Positions 24,778 through 34,557 are shown, counted from the stretch's first letter. The stretch is 64,000 nucleotides of DNA from an uncultured Flavobacteriaceae bacterium (GCA_947493535.1 CANLRK010000002.1:186001-250000), one strand, 5' to 3'. Numbers and translations are program-made. Notes: generated from the sequence alone by a model not told the origin.

Positions 24778-25317
24778 ATGGAAAATACAGAAATGTTAAC
24801 CGTTGGGGGCGGATGTTTTTGGTGTACAGAAGCCATTTTTCAGCAAGTTAACGGAGTATTAAAAGTTGTGTCAGGGTATAGTGGAGGCACCGTGCCAGGT
24901 AAGCCTACATATAGAGAGGTGTGTTCAGGATTAACGGGGCATGCCGAAGTAGTTCAGGTTAGCTTTAATCCTACAGTAGTTAGTTATGCGGATTTGTTAT
25001 TGATATTTATGACTACACACGACCCAACTTCATTGAACAAACAAGGAGCAGATGTAGGTACAGAATACCGCTCGGTTATTTTTTATCATAGTAATGAGCA
25101 ACAGCAAATAGCAAATGAGTTAATACAACGGTTAAAACCATATTACAATACCCCTATAGTAACAGAGTTAAGTCCTTTAAAACCGTTTTATGCTGCGGAA
25201 ACCTATCATCAAAATTATTATAATACTAACAGCAGCCAGCCATATTGTACTTTTGTGATTGACCCTAAATTGAAAAAGCTTCGTAGTTTGTATGCTGATA
25301 AACTAAAAAAAGTTTAA
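24778..25317 (+). CDS. msrA: Peptide-methionine (S)-S-oxide reductase MsrA
   Basis: 179 residues. It reduces the S form of methionine sulfoxide in proteins and complements MsrB just upstream. The catalytic Cys13 is in GGGCFWCTEAIFQ, followed by SGYSGG, TGHAEVVQV and the substrate loop GTEYRSVIFYH. No signal peptide is present, so it is cytoplasmic. Its last four bases overlap the end of the convergent meaB gene, and no terminator separates them. Confidence 0.95.
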   Translation: MENTEMLTVGGGCFWCTEAIFQQVNGVLKVVSGYSGGTVPGKPTYREVCSGLTGHAEVVQVSFNPTVVSYADLLLIFMTTHDPTSLNKQGADVGTEYRSVIFYHSNEQQQIANELIQRLKPYYNTPIVTELSPLKPFYAAETYHQNYYNTNSSQPYCTFVIDPKLKKLRSLYADKLKKV

Positions 25318-26387
25318 GAATTTGCATTAATAGCAAGTACTTGCTCGGCCGCATCAAAAGGTGATATCGTATTATCTTCTACTTGTTTTATTAATTTAGC
25401 TAATAAAGAGGCAACTTTTTGATTACTGTAAAAGTTAGCTTTTAATTGCTCTTCAATGGTTTGAAGTAGCCAAAATTTATTCTGTGCTTGTCGTCTTTTA
25501 GTAAAAGAATAATTCTGTTTTGTAAGAGCTAAATAATCGGAGATAATTTGCCAAACGCCATCAATTTTTTCTTTTTTTAGTGCACTACAGGTAGTTACTT
25601 TAGGCACCCAACCATTGTCTTTATGCGGATACAGTTGTAAGGCACGTTTAAACTCAGTACGTGCTAGTTGTGCAGGCTTTAGGTTAGTACCATCAGCTTT
25701 ATTAATTACAATAGAATCTGCCATTTCAATAATACCACGTTTAATTCCTTGTAACTGATCACCAGCACCTGCGAGTTTTAAAAGCAAGAAAAAATCTACC
25801 ATTGAGTGTACAGCAGTTTCGCTTTGGCCCACCCCAACAGTTTCTATAATAATTACATCAAAACCTGCTGCTTCACATAATATAATAGTTTCACGAGTTT
25901 TACGGGCTACACCACCTAAAGAGTTTCCTGACGGACTAGGACGTATAAAAGCGTTGGTATCGCGCACCAATTCTTCCATACGGGTTTTATCTCCTAAAAT
26001 ACTTCCTTTTGAAACTGAACTGCTAGGGTCTACGGCCAACACCGCCACTTTTTTACCCAAGCTAGTTAAATACAACCCGAAGGCTTCTATAAAAGTACTC
26101 TTTCCCACACCAGGCACTCCTGTAATGCCTATTCTAATTGCGTCATTTTTAACAGAAAGGCATTCCTTTATAATAGCTTTTGCCTGTTGTTGGTGTTTTT
26201 TTGAGGTGCTTTCTATAAGCGTAATAGCCTTACTTAATAACACCCGATTTCCTTTTTTTATTTCGCTAACATAACTTGAAGTAGCAATACTTTTTTTGCG
26301 TACAACAGCATTAGGGTTGATCATTTTAGGTTGTTCAACTCCATCATTTTCTGTTAAGGCTGATTTAGGTGTTTTTTTTGTAGACAC
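25314..26387 (-). CDS. meaB: MeaB-like GTPase, chaperone of methylmalonyl-CoA mutase
   Basis: 357 residues if started at the GTG at 26387, which keeps the N-terminal stretch SALTENDGVEQP...NPNA that I recall in flavobacterial homologues; ATG 26324 would give 336 residues, and ATG 26495 would run into the divergent M23 gene. It is a G3E-family GTPase with P-loop GITGVPGVGKSTF, the AVDPSSS switch region, Walker B IIIETVGVGQSE and the guanine-specificity motif NKAD. It loads and protects the B12 cofactor of methylmalonyl-CoA mutase. The mutase is not in the window, but a cobalamin adenosyltransferase lies at 31125. Confidence 0.9.
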   Translation of the reverse strand: MSTKKTPKSALTENDGVEQPKMINPNAVVRKKSIATSSYVSEIKKGNRVLLSKAITLIESTSKKHQQQAKAIIKECLSVKNDAIRIGITGVPGVGKSTFIEAFGLYLTSLGKKVAVLAVDPSSSVSKGSILGDKTRMEELVRDTNAFIRPSPSGNSLGGVARKTRETIILCEAAGFDVIIIETVGVGQSETAVHSMVDFFLLLKLAGAGDQLQGIKRGIIEMADSIVINKADGTNLKPAQLARTEFKRALQLYPHKDNGWVPKVTTCSALKKEKIDGVWQIISDYLALTKQNYSFTKRRQAQNKFWLLQTIEEQLKANFYSNQKVASLLAKLIKQVEDNTISPFDAAEQVLAINANS

Positions 26388-26477
26388 TGCAAATTGTTTA
26401 TGGGTAAAGATACAATGTATATTACTTTTTATAAATTTTTTATCAGCTTTACTACCTTTGAGGTAAATGTTTTTTAT

Positions 26478-27164
26478 ATGACGAACTTTGAGCAACTATT
26501 ATATCAGCATAGCCCGGAACCTTTTCCAATTATAAATCAGGCTAATTCTGTTGGAGATTATACCACAATAGACCTGTCTGCCACCAATAAAGAATTACAA
26601 CAAATTGATATAACCAATGCTGTAGATTTTGAAAGATATATACGTTTATATTTAACAAAAAAGAATAAAAAAGTTGCTTACGGTGGATATAATGAGCTTA
26701 GAGCTATTTATAAACGAAGCGGACATTTTTACACAGAAAACCCTAAAGATGAACGAAATATTCATTTAGGGGTAGACTTTTGGTGCGCCGCTGGTACAGC
26801 AGTACTTGCTGTGTTAAATGGGGTAGTGCATAGCTTTAAGAACAACACTGCTTTTGGTGATTATGGTCCTACCATACTATTAGAGCACGAACTGAAAGGA
26901 GTAACTTTTTATAGTTTATACGGACATCTATCTATACAATCGCTACAGGGGTTAACCGTAGGGAAAACGGTTAAAAGAGGAGAGGTAATTGGAAGATTAG
27001 GGAATGCTAGTGTAAATGGCAATTATGCTCCGCATTTACATTTTCAAATAATTAAAGATGTAGAAGGAAACTTTGGGGATTACAAAGGGGTTACATCATT
27101 AAACGATAAAGAAAAAGATTTAATAAATTGTCCAGACCCTAATTTATTACTCAAACTAAAATGA
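26478..27164 (+). CDS. M23 family (LytM-type) peptidase
   Basis: 228 residues from the ATG at 26478 (MTNFEQLLYQHSPEPFP); an in-frame ATG at 26394 overlaps the start of meaB and adds 28 unlikely residues. The LytM zinc site is readable: His and Asp in IHLGVDFW, and HLHF near the C-terminus (NYAPHLHFQI), with the Tyr/His of FYSLYGHLS. Active M23 proteins cut glycine-rich or peptide cross-links. No signal peptide is visible, which is unusual for a wall enzyme, so it may act on another substrate. A bidirectional terminator follows. Confidence 0.87.
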   Translation: MTNFEQLLYQHSPEPFPIINQANSVGDYTTIDLSATNKELQQIDITNAVDFERYIRLYLTKKNKKVAYGGYNELRAIYKRSGHFYTENPKDERNIHLGVDFWCAAGTAVLAVLNGVVHSFKNNTAFGDYGPTILLEHELKGVTFYSLYGHLSIQSLQGLTVGKTVKRGEVIGRLGNASVNGNYAPHLHFQIIKDVEGNFGDYKGVTSLNDKEKDLINCPDPNLLLKLK

Positions 27165-27182
27165 GTACAGCGTATAGCGCAT

Positions 27183-27220
27183 AAAAAAAATCCTGAGTTA
27201 TTTAGCTCAGGATTTTTTAT
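27183..27220. terminator. Bidirectional terminator between the M23 gene and secA
   Basis: AATCCTGAG pairs with CTCAGGATT, with A run before and T run after. It serves both convergent genes. Confidence 0.88.
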
Positions 27221-27236
27221 ACAAGTTGTTATGTGT

Positions 27237-30200
27237 TTAGTTTACTAAAACATATTCTCCTTTTTTAAGTAATGGTTCGGCTTTTTTAAACTTCATAGTT
27301 TCTGTTTTACCACTTAATACATGTTTTACAGTAACCGTATCATTACGCCCTATTTTTGGAGCATCGCGAACAATAGTTTCTGTAATTTGTGGTTGCTGTG
27401 CTTGGCTAGCGCTAGCACCAGCAGCACGGTTTTGTGCCGCACGCTCATCACTATTTAAAATTTCTGCTTTACTTTCGGTATAGTTTTCTTTTTTAGCTAC
27501 TTGTTTTGCTTCGCTAATATTAGCTTCTTCTTGTACAGGTAATTCTCCTTTAAATAAGAAAGAAATAATGTCTTTGTTCATTTCTGCTACCATGCCTCTA
27601 AACAAACTAAAACTTTCTTCTTTATAAATTAATAACGGATCTTTTTGCTCATGCACGGCTAATTGTACTGACTGTTTTAACTCGTCCATTTTACGTAAAT
27701 GCGTTTTCCAAGCATCGTCAATAATAGCTAATGTGATATTCTTTTCAAAATCAGTAATTAATGATTTACCTTCAGAATCATATGCAGCTTTTAGGTTAGT
27801 AGCTACATTTAAGGTTTTTACACCATCAGTAAACGGAACTAAAATACGTTCAAATTTATCACCTTGAGTTTCATATACGTTTTTGATAACCGGAAAAGCT
27901 ACCTCGGCAGCACGCGATGTTTTTTGCTGATAGTGTTCTAATACGGCTTTATATACTTTTGCGGAAATATCTTGAATACTTAATTTTTTAAACTCTTCTT
28001 CTGTAATAGGAGAGCTAGTAGAGAAGTATCTGATAAGTTCAAATTCAAAGTTTTTATAATTGTCACCAGACTTGTTTCCTGCGGTAATTACTTCGGCAGT
28101 ATCGTAAATCATATCGGCAATGTCAATATTTAAACGCTCGCCATAGAGTGCATTTTTACGGCGTTTATATACTACATTACGTTGCTTGTTCATTACATCG
28201 TCATACTCTAATAAACGTTTACGTGTACCAAAGTTATTTTCTTCTACTTTTTTCTGGGCACGTTCAATAGATTTTGAAATCATAGAGTGCTGTATTACTT
28301 CGCCCTCTTCAAGTCCCATACGGTCCATCATTTTAGCAATACGCTCACTACCAAATAAACGCATTAAATTATCTTCTAAAGACACATAAAATTGAGAGCT
28401 ACCAGGGTCACCCTGACGTCCAGAACGCCCGCGTAACTGTCTGTCAACTCGACGAGAGTCATGACGTTCTGTACCAATAATAGCTAAACCACCAGCTTTT
28501 TTAACTTCATCGGTTAATTTAATATCGGTACCACGTCCGGCCATGTTTGTTGCAATAGTTACAAAACCAGCCTGACCTGCTTCGGCAACAATATCGGCTT
28601 CTTTTTTATGTAACTTGGCGTTTAATACGTTATGCGGAATATTTCTGATTTTAAGCATACGGCTTAATAATTCTGATATTTCTACCGAAGTTGTACCAAT
28701 TAACACAGGTCTTCCTGCTTTAGATAAGTTGGTTACTTCGTCAATAACGGCGTTGTATTTTTCACGCTTGGTTTTATATACTAAATCATCGCGGTCATCT
28801 CTGGCAATTGGTCTGTTGGTAGGGATTTCAACAACATCTAATTTGTAAATTTCCCAGAATTCTCCAGCTTCAGTAACTGCTGTACCCGTCATTCCAGAAA
28901 GTTTATTAAACATTCTGAAGTAGTTTTGAAGCGTAACGGTTGCAAAGGTTTGTGTTGCTGCTTCAATTTTAACGTCTTCTTTGGCTTCAATAGCTTGGTG
29001 TAATCCGTCAGAATAACGACGCCCATCCATGATACGACCTGTAGACTCATCTACAATCATAACTTTATTGTCCATCACTACATATTCTACATCTTTTTCA
29101 AACAGCGTGTAGGCTTTTAGTAATTGATTTAGAGTGTGAATTCGCTCACTTTTAATACTGAAATCGCGGTATAACTCTTCTTTAGCTTCGGCCTCATCTG
29201 CAGTAGCTAAGTTTTTAGCTTCTATTTTAGCTATTTCAGTACCAATATCAGGCATTACAAAGAAATCTCTATTATCACCTCCTGATAGGAAATCAATTCC
29301 TTTATCGGTAAGTTCTATCTGATTATTTTTTTCTTCAATAACAAAGTACAACTCTTGGTCTACTTTAGGCATTTCTTTGTTATTGTCTGCCATGTAGAAA
29401 TTTTCCGTTTTTTGTAATAATTGACGGATTCCTTCTTCACTTAAAAACTTGATTAAGGCTTTGTTTTTAGGTAAACCACGGTATACACGCAACAACTGTA
29501 AACCTCCTTCTTTGGTATCGCCAGCTTTGATTAATTTTTTAGCTTCAGATAATACCCCCACAAGTTTTTTACGCTGAATTTCAACTATTTCAGAAACTTT
29601 TGGCTTTAGCTCGTTAAACTCATGACGATCACCTTGTGGTACAGGCCCAGATATGATTAACGGAGTACGTGCATCGTCAATTAAAACAGAGTCAACCTCA
29701 TCAATAATAGCATAGTTGTGTTTGCGCTGTACCAAATCATTTGGAGCGTGAGACATGTTATCACGCAAGTAATCAAAACCAAACTCATTGTTGGTACCAT
29801 AAGTAATATCGGCGTTATAGGCTTTTCTTCTTTCAGCGGAGTTTGGTTGGTAATAATCAATACAATCAACGGTTAATCCATGAAACTGGAAAATAGGAGC
29901 CATCCATGCGCTATCACGCTTGGCTAAGTAGTCGTTTACTGTAACTAGGTGCACACCATTACCTGTAAGTGCATTTAAATATACTGGTAAGGTTGCAACT
30001 AAGGTTTTACCTTCACCAGTTTGCATTTCGGCAATTTTACCTTGGTGCATAGCAATACCTCCAATAAGTTGAACATCATAATGAACCATGTTCCAATTTA
30101 CTGCAGTACCTGCTGCATCCCATGAGGTTTCCCAAACAGCTTGATCATTATGTAAGTTTACATATTCTTTATCGGCAGATAGTTCTCTGTCGTAAGCTGT

Positions 30201-30599
30201 TGCGGTTACGGTTAAAGTATTTTCATTGGTAAATCTACGTGCAGTTTCTTTAACTACAGCAAAGGCTTCAGGTAAAATATCAAGTAATACTTTTTCAGAA
30301 ATTTCATAAGCTTGTTCATTAAGCTTATCAATTTTTAAATAAAGTTCTTCTTTTTTGTCAATATCTGTAGTTGCTTCAATTTCTTCTTTCAAGCTTTTTA
30401 TTTCTGTATTGATATCAGCAATGGCTTCTTGTATTTGAGCTTTAAAAGCAATGGTTTTTTTCCTTAACTCATCATGAGATAATTTGGCTAGTGTAGGTTC
30501 AATTTTTTTAATTTTTTCTACAATAGGTTTAATTTCTTTGATGTCTTTTTGAGATTTGTCTCCAACAAATACTTTAAGTACTTTATTAATGAAATTCAT
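27237..30599 (-). CDS. secA: Preprotein translocase motor ATPase SecA
   Basis: 1120 residues, the long form usual in Bacteroidota. It drives unfolded preproteins through SecYEG at the inner membrane. The DEAD motor has Walker A TGEGKT (194-199) and Walker B DEVDSVLID; the second motor domain has the SRRVDRQLRGRSGRQGDPG motif. An additional charged insertion lies at about 50-110. The C-terminus (GKTETMKFKKAEPLLKKGEY) lacks the zinc-binding cysteines found in E. coli SecA. It is transcribed alone. Confidence 0.97.
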   Translation of the reverse strand: MNFINKVLKVFVGDKSQKDIKEIKPIVEKIKKIEPTLAKLSHDELRKKTIAFKAQIQEAIADINTEIKSLKEEIEATTDIDKKEELYLKIDKLNEQAYEISEKVLLDILPEAFAVVKETARRFTNENTLTVTATAYDRELSADKEYVNLHNDQAVWETSWDAAGTAVNWNMVHYDVQLIGGIAMHQGKIAEMQTGEGKTLVATLPVYLNALTGNGVHLVTVNDYLAKRDSAWMAPIFQFHGLTVDCIDYYQPNSAERRKAYNADITYGTNNEFGFDYLRDNMSHAPNDLVQRKHNYAIIDEVDSVLIDDARTPLIISGPVPQGDRHEFNELKPKVSEIVEIQRKKLVGVLSEAKKLIKAGDTKEGGLQLLRVYRGLPKNKALIKFLSEEGIRQLLQKTENFYMADNNKEMPKVDQELYFVIEEKNNQIELTDKGIDFLSGGDNRDFFVMPDIGTEIAKIEAKNLATADEAEAKEELYRDFSIKSERIHTLNQLLKAYTLFEKDVEYVVMDNKVMIVDESTGRIMDGRRYSDGLHQAIEAKEDVKIEAATQTFATVTLQNYFRMFNKLSGMTGTAVTEAGEFWEIYKLDVVEIPTNRPIARDDRDDLVYKTKREKYNAVIDEVTNLSKAGRPVLIGTTSVEISELLSRMLKIRNIPHNVLNAKLHKKEADIVAEAGQAGFVTIATNMAGRGTDIKLTDEVKKAGGLAIIGTERHDSRRVDRQLRGRSGRQGDPGSSQFYVSLEDNLMRLFGSERIAKMMDRMGLEEGEVIQHSMISKSIERAQKKVEENNFGTRKRLLEYDDVMNKQRNVVYKRRKNALYGERLNIDIADMIYDTAEVITAGNKSGDNYKNFEFELIRYFSTSSPITEEEFKKLSIQDISAKVYKAVLEHYQQKTSRAAEVAFPVIKNVYETQGDKFERILVPFTDGVKTLNVATNLKAAYDSEGKSLITDFEKNITLAIIDDAWKTHLRKMDELKQSVQLAVHEQKDPLLIYKEESFSLFRGMVAEMNKDIISFLFKGELPVQEEANISEAKQVAKKENYTESKAEILNSDERAAQNRAAGASASQAQQPQITETIVRDAPKIGRNDTVTVKHVLSGKTETMKFKKAEPLLKKGEYVLVN

Positions 30600-30634
30600 G
30601 ATGTATATTGTTTTTACCTTAATTTATAAAGGTG

Positions 30635-30656
30635 TTATCCTAATGTTTTAGGATAA
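30635..30656. promoter_or_regulatory. Inverted repeat in the secA upstream region
   Basis: TTATCCTA (30635-30642) and TAGGATAA (30649-30656) form a perfect 8-base inverted repeat around a 6-base centre, 36-57 bases upstream of the secA start codon on its coding strand. It could be an operator or a hairpin in the leader RNA. No T run follows on either strand, so a terminator is unlikely. Confidence 0.4.
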
Positions 30657-30722
30657 TATTGTCTGTACTAAAAAAATGGTGTAACGCCAACAATTTGTTG
30701 TTGAGGGAGTTACTTATTGTAT

Positions 30723-30752
30723 AAAAAAAGTCTCTATATAGAGACTTTTTTG
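30723..30752. terminator. Terminator of the DUF2795 gene
   Basis: AAAAAAGTCTCTA pairs with TAGAGACTTTTTT with a very short centre. It lies 10 bases past the stop of the minus-strand gene at 30762 and is symmetric, so it would also stop readthrough on the plus strand. Confidence 0.85.
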
Positions 30753-30761
30753 CTTATTGTT

Positions 30762-30983
30762 TTAATATTCTTCTTCGTTCCAAAGATAATCTTCTTCGGT
30801 TGGATAGTCGGGCCATATTTCTTCAATAGAATCATATTGATCTCCTTCGTCTTCAATCGCTTGAAGGTTTTCTACAACTTCTAAAGGAGAACCAGTTCTG
30901 ATGGCGTAATCAATTAACTCATCTTTTGTAGCTGGCCATGGGGCATCACTTAAGTGCGATGCTAATTCTAGAGTCCAATACAT
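30762..30983 (-). CDS. DUF2795 domain protein
   Basis: 73 residues. The segment LSDAPWPATKDELIDYAIRTGSPLEVVENLQ matches the DUF2795 pattern (a small helical domain with a conserved Pro-Ala-Thr-Lys-x-E-Leu core). The C-terminus is strongly acidic (EEIWPDYPTEEDYLWNEEEY). Function is unknown; it is small, cytoplasmic and conserved in flavobacteria. It is transcribed alone, with its own terminator. Confidence 0.85.
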   Translation of the reverse strand: MYWTLELASHLSDAPWPATKDELIDYAIRTGSPLEVVENLQAIEDEGDQYDSIEEIWPDYPTEEDYLWNEEEY

Positions 30984-31124
30984 AATTGTAACTAATTTTT
31001 AATTTTAAGCAAAAATAATTTTTTAAATGAAAAAATCAAGTAAAAAGTAAATTATTTCAAATTTTTATAAAAGAACGTTTTTTGATGGCTGAGTGAGCTT
31101 ATTATAATGAATCTAAAAAACAAC

Positions 31125-31697
31125 TTAATATTTTTCAGGAATCCATTTAATTTCATCAGCTTTCAAGTCATAGGACAACTTTCGTGCCAATACAAAAAGA
31201 TAGTCAGAAAGTCTATTTAAGTACTTTAAAGCGCGTTCATCGAAAGGGGATTGTTCATATAATAGGCTAGCTAAACGCTCGGCACGTCGGCATACGCAGC
31301 GTGCTATATGACAATATGACACGGTAGTATGTCCGCCAGGAAGCACAAAGTGTGTCATAGGAGGTAAGCTTTCTTCCATGTTGTCAATTTCGGTTTCTAA
31401 TTTACCTATAGTTTCTTCGGTTATTTTAGGAATGTTTAAACGTTCCTTACCGTTTTTTAATAATGTTTTTTCTGGGTCGGTAGCAAGTATAGCTCCTAAG
31501 GTAAATAATTTGTCCTGAATCTGAATTAAAGTTTCCTTGCTTTTTTGGTCAATATTCTGGTCTCTTATTAATCCTATATAAGAGTTTAACTCATCAATAG
31601 TTCCATAGCTGTCAATTCGAATATGATGTTTGGGTACTCTTGTTCCTCCAAATAAGGCAGTAGTCCCTTTATCTCCTGTTTTTGTATATACTTTCAT
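31125..31697 (-). CDS. Cob(I)yrinic acid a,c-diamide adenosyltransferase, PduO type
   Basis: 190 residues. It transfers the adenosyl group of ATP to cob(I)alamin to make coenzyme B12. The ATP-binding N-terminus MKVYTKTGDKGTTALFGG is diagnostic, as are the basic motif VCRRAERL with the catalytic Arg and the five-helix bundle layout. Together with meaB at 25314 it points to a B12-dependent methylmalonyl-CoA mutase in this organism. The gap 30984-31124 shows nothing. Confidence 0.95.
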   Translation of the reverse strand: MKVYTKTGDKGTTALFGGTRVPKHHIRIDSYGTIDELNSYIGLIRDQNIDQKSKETLIQIQDKLFTLGAILATDPEKTLLKNGKERLNIPKITEETIGKLETEIDNMEESLPPMTHFVLPGGHTTVSYCHIARCVCRRAERLASLLYEQSPFDERALKYLNRLSDYLFVLARKLSYDLKADEIKWIPEKY

Positions 31698-31841
31698 GTG
31701 TATTGTTTCTTTTCAGCTAGTAAATTTAAGGATTATTAACGCAATATGTATGGTGTTTTGTTAAACGATTCATAAATCACAGAAAAGCCTATTTCAATAA
31801 TTTGTTTAACATCTACCTTTAATTGATAAAAAAAATCATTT

Positions 31842-32612
31842 TTATACTCTAATGGTAAAATGTTCTTTGTGTTTGTTTTCGCTTCTAAAAAATACAAATC
31901 CCCAATAAAAAGTGTCAATGGTAATAGTTACTTTTGGGTGTTTTTTTATGCTTTCCCAAGCGCTTTCCATTTCTTTTGACCAGTGAATATCGTCAAAAAT
32001 AAAAACAGTATCGTTACTACTGTACTGTACGAGTGTTTCAAAATAATTTAGAGTAGCTTCTTTTTGATGGTTGCCATCAAAGTAAATTAAGGAGTAATTA
32101 GTAGCTAACTTCTGTAGATAATCGGAAAAGTTAGTTGTTACTGCAGTAATAGTATTAAGTTGATGTTTGCGAAACATTTTTTTTGCTATGCTAGCAGTTG
32201 CAGAGCATCCTTCAAGGGTGGTAATACTTGTTGTAGGGCTTCCGTAGGCCATTGCAGCTGTAGCAAGGCCTAATGAAGTGCCTAATTCTAGCGCTGTGGT
32301 ACAGTTAAAATACTGTGTGATTCGTGCAAGTAATTGCGCTCTTTTTGGTGTAATTCCAGCTGTTTTTGCTATGGCTGCTATTTGTCGAGTATTGCTTTTA
32401 AATACACGACTTCCAGCACCAAAATCGGTTACTTCTATGGTGTTGTTGTTACTTAAAAGTTCTTCACGGTAATGCTTAATTTTTATATATGCAGGGAGCT
32501 TTTTTTTGTTGTAAAAGCATTTGGTAACTAAATCAAAAACAAAAGGGGAGTGTACACCGTGTTCGTTGGTGGATTTTAATAAAAATTTAATATAAGCTAT
32601 AAGTTGAAACAT
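31842..32612 (-). CDS. Class I SAM-dependent methyltransferase-like protein
   Basis: 256 residues. The SAM-binding core is visible as TTALELGTSLGLATAAMAYG (motif I, residue about 110) and an acidic residue in SITTLEGCSA, with the metal/catalytic-type loop YFDGNHQKEATL and FIFDDIHWSKEMESAW, a pattern shared with O-methyltransferases and TylF-like enzymes. An N-terminal segment of about 95 residues precedes the domain. The substrate is unknown. It lies 5 bases downstream of the ABC-F gene and is probably co-transcribed with it. Confidence 0.82.
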   Translation of the reverse strand: MFQLIAYIKFLLKSTNEHGVHSPFVFDLVTKCFYNKKKLPAYIKIKHYREELLSNNNTIEVTDFGAGSRVFKSNTRQIAAIAKTAGITPKRAQLLARITQYFNCTTALELGTSLGLATAAMAYGSPTTSITTLEGCSATASIAKKMFRKHQLNTITAVTTNFSDYLQKLATNYSLIYFDGNHQKEATLNYFETLVQYSSNDTVFIFDDIHWSKEMESAWESIKKHPKVTITIDTFYWGFVFFRSENKHKEHFTIRV

Positions 32613-32617
32613 GGGGG

Positions 32618-34480
32618 TTATTCTTCTTCTAATTTAGCAGCTAACTCAAACCAACGCATTTCTTTTTCTTCTATCGTATCTGTGAGTTCCTTTATTTTTC
32701 TTGATACAGTTTCTATTTCATCTACACTGTATGCTTCGGTTGCAAAACTATTTTCAAGATTTTTCTTTTCTTCTTCTAATTTTTGAAGGTCTTTTTCTAA
32801 GCGTTTGTATTCTTTTTGCTCGTTAAATGATAGTTGTGGACTAGTAGTTTTTTTCCAAGTTACTTTTTCTTTTTTTGAAGCTGATTTTTCATTAGAAACA
32901 CTACTATCTTCATAAGCTCTAAAATCAGAATAATTTCCAGGGAAATCTTCCACAATTCCTTGACCTCTAAATACAAATAAATGGTCAACAACTTTATCCA
33001 TAAAGTACCTGTCGTGAGAAACTACAATAAGACAACCAGGATAGTCTAACAGAAAGTTTTCAAGAACGCTGAGGGTAACAATATCTAAATCGTTAGTAGG
33101 TTCATCAAGAATTAAAAAGTTAGGGTTTTGTATTAAAACGGTACATAGGTACAGACGTTTGCGTTCACCTCCAGATAGTTTTTCAACTAAATCGTATTGC
33201 TTTTTTTTATCAAATAAAAAACGTTCTAAAAGTTGAGCAGCAGATATTTTTCGTCCTTTCGCTAAAGGAATGTAATCACCAAATTCTCTAATCACATCAA
33301 TGACTTTTTGCCCTTCTTTTATGGCAATCCCTTTTTGTGTGTAGTAACCAAATTTTACCGTATCACCAACAATAATTTTTCCTGTATCAGGCTTTATTGT
33401 GTTGGTAAGCATATTTAAAAAAGTAGACTTTCCTGTACCATTTTTTCCAATAATTCCTACACGTTCGCCTTTTATAAAACAGTAGTTAAACTTGTTTAAA
33501 ATTTCTTTAGTATCAAAAGCTTTAGAAGTATTATGAAATTCAACTACTTTGTTACCCAAGCGTTCCATGTTAATTTCAAGCTCCATGCTATGCTCTTTAC
33601 GGCGGGAATGTGCTTTGGCTTTTATTTGGTAAAAATCGTCAATACGAGATTTTGATTTTGTAGTACGTGCTTTGGGTTGGCGCCGCATCCAATCCAATTC
33701 TTTTTTAAAGAGGTTTTTGGCTTTGCCTATTTCGGTGTTTTCGGCGGTAATACGAGCTTCTTTTTTTTCAAGATAATAAGAGTAATTTCCTTTGTAGCTG
33801 TATATCTGTCCATTTTCTAATTCTATAATTTCATTACAAACTCGTTCTAAAAAATACCTGTCATGCGTTACCATAAACAGGGTGATGCTTTCTTTTTTAA
33901 AATAATTTTCCAACCATTCAATCATGCCTAAATCCAGATGATTAGTAGGTTCGTCTAATATTAATAAATCAGGTTTGTTAATTAGTATAGTTGCTAAAGC
34001 AAGTCGTTTTTTTTGTCCTCCAGAGAGTAAACTAACTTTTTGCTGTAAGTTGTCTAATTTTAATTTATAGAGTATTTGTTTGTATTGTGTTTCAAAATCC
34101 CATGCATTATGTTGGTCCATTTGGTCAAAAGCTTTTTGATAAGCTTTGGTGTCGTCAGGATTATTTAATGCGTTTTCATAGTTTTTAATTATTTGAAGCG
34201 TTTTATTATCTGAAGCAAAAATAGTTTCTTCTACAGTGAGGTGTTCATTAAAACTGTCTTCTTGTGAAAGGAAAGCAACGGAAAGTTCTTTACGTTTTAC
34301 AATTTGTCCTGAATCGGCTTCATCTCTGCCACTAATAATATTTAAAATAGTAGATTTTCCGGTACCGTTTTTAGCAATAAAAGCTATTTTTTGATCTTTA
34401 TTAATTCCAAAGGAAACATCGCTAAACAATACGCGTTCGCCATAAGATTTTGAAATATTTTCTACAGATAAGTAGTTCAC
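32618..34480 (-). CDS. ABC-F family ATPase (Uup/EttA-like)
   Basis: 620 residues from a GTG at 34480 (reading MNYLSVENISKSYGE as start); an ATG at 34510 would add 10 unlikely residues. Two ABC domains are fused without membrane segments: Walker A AKNGTGKST and signature LSGGQKKRLA in the first, GKNGTGKST and LSGGERKRLY in the second. A linker (about 240-310) and a C-terminal coiled coil (about 540-620, KRLEKDLQKLEEEKKNLE) complete an Uup-like layout. ABC-F proteins act on the ribosome; a link to ribosome rescue or DNA repair is by family only. Confidence 0.93.
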   Translation of the reverse strand: MNYLSVENISKSYGERVLFSDVSFGINKDQKIAFIAKNGTGKSTILNIISGRDEADSGQIVKRKELSVAFLSQEDSFNEHLTVEETIFASDNKTLQIIKNYENALNNPDDTKAYQKAFDQMDQHNAWDFETQYKQILYKLKLDNLQQKVSLLSGGQKKRLALATILINKPDLLILDEPTNHLDLGMIEWLENYFKKESITLFMVTHDRYFLERVCNEIIELENGQIYSYKGNYSYYLEKKEARITAENTEIGKAKNLFKKELDWMRRQPKARTTKSKSRIDDFYQIKAKAHSRRKEHSMELEINMERLGNKVVEFHNTSKAFDTKEILNKFNYCFIKGERVGIIGKNGTGKSTFLNMLTNTIKPDTGKIIVGDTVKFGYYTQKGIAIKEGQKVIDVIREFGDYIPLAKGRKISAAQLLERFLFDKKKQYDLVEKLSGGERKRLYLCTVLIQNPNFLILDEPTNDLDIVTLSVLENFLLDYPGCLIVVSHDRYFMDKVVDHLFVFRGQGIVEDFPGNYSDFRAYEDSSVSNEKSASKKEKVTWKKTTSPQLSFNEQKEYKRLEKDLQKLEEEKKNLENSFATEAYSVDEIETVSRKIKELTDTIEEKEMRWFELAAKLEEE

Positions 34481-34557
34481 GGTTTTTATTTTTTTACAAA
34501 TTAAGTTCAAATTACTTAGATATGCAGTATAAAGTTTTATTATTAGTACTGAAAAGT

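Noticed and set aside
31736-31918. 60-codon open frame on the minus strand
   Set aside because: Half of it overlaps the 3' end of the methyltransferase-like gene in another frame, and the rest has no recognisable feature.
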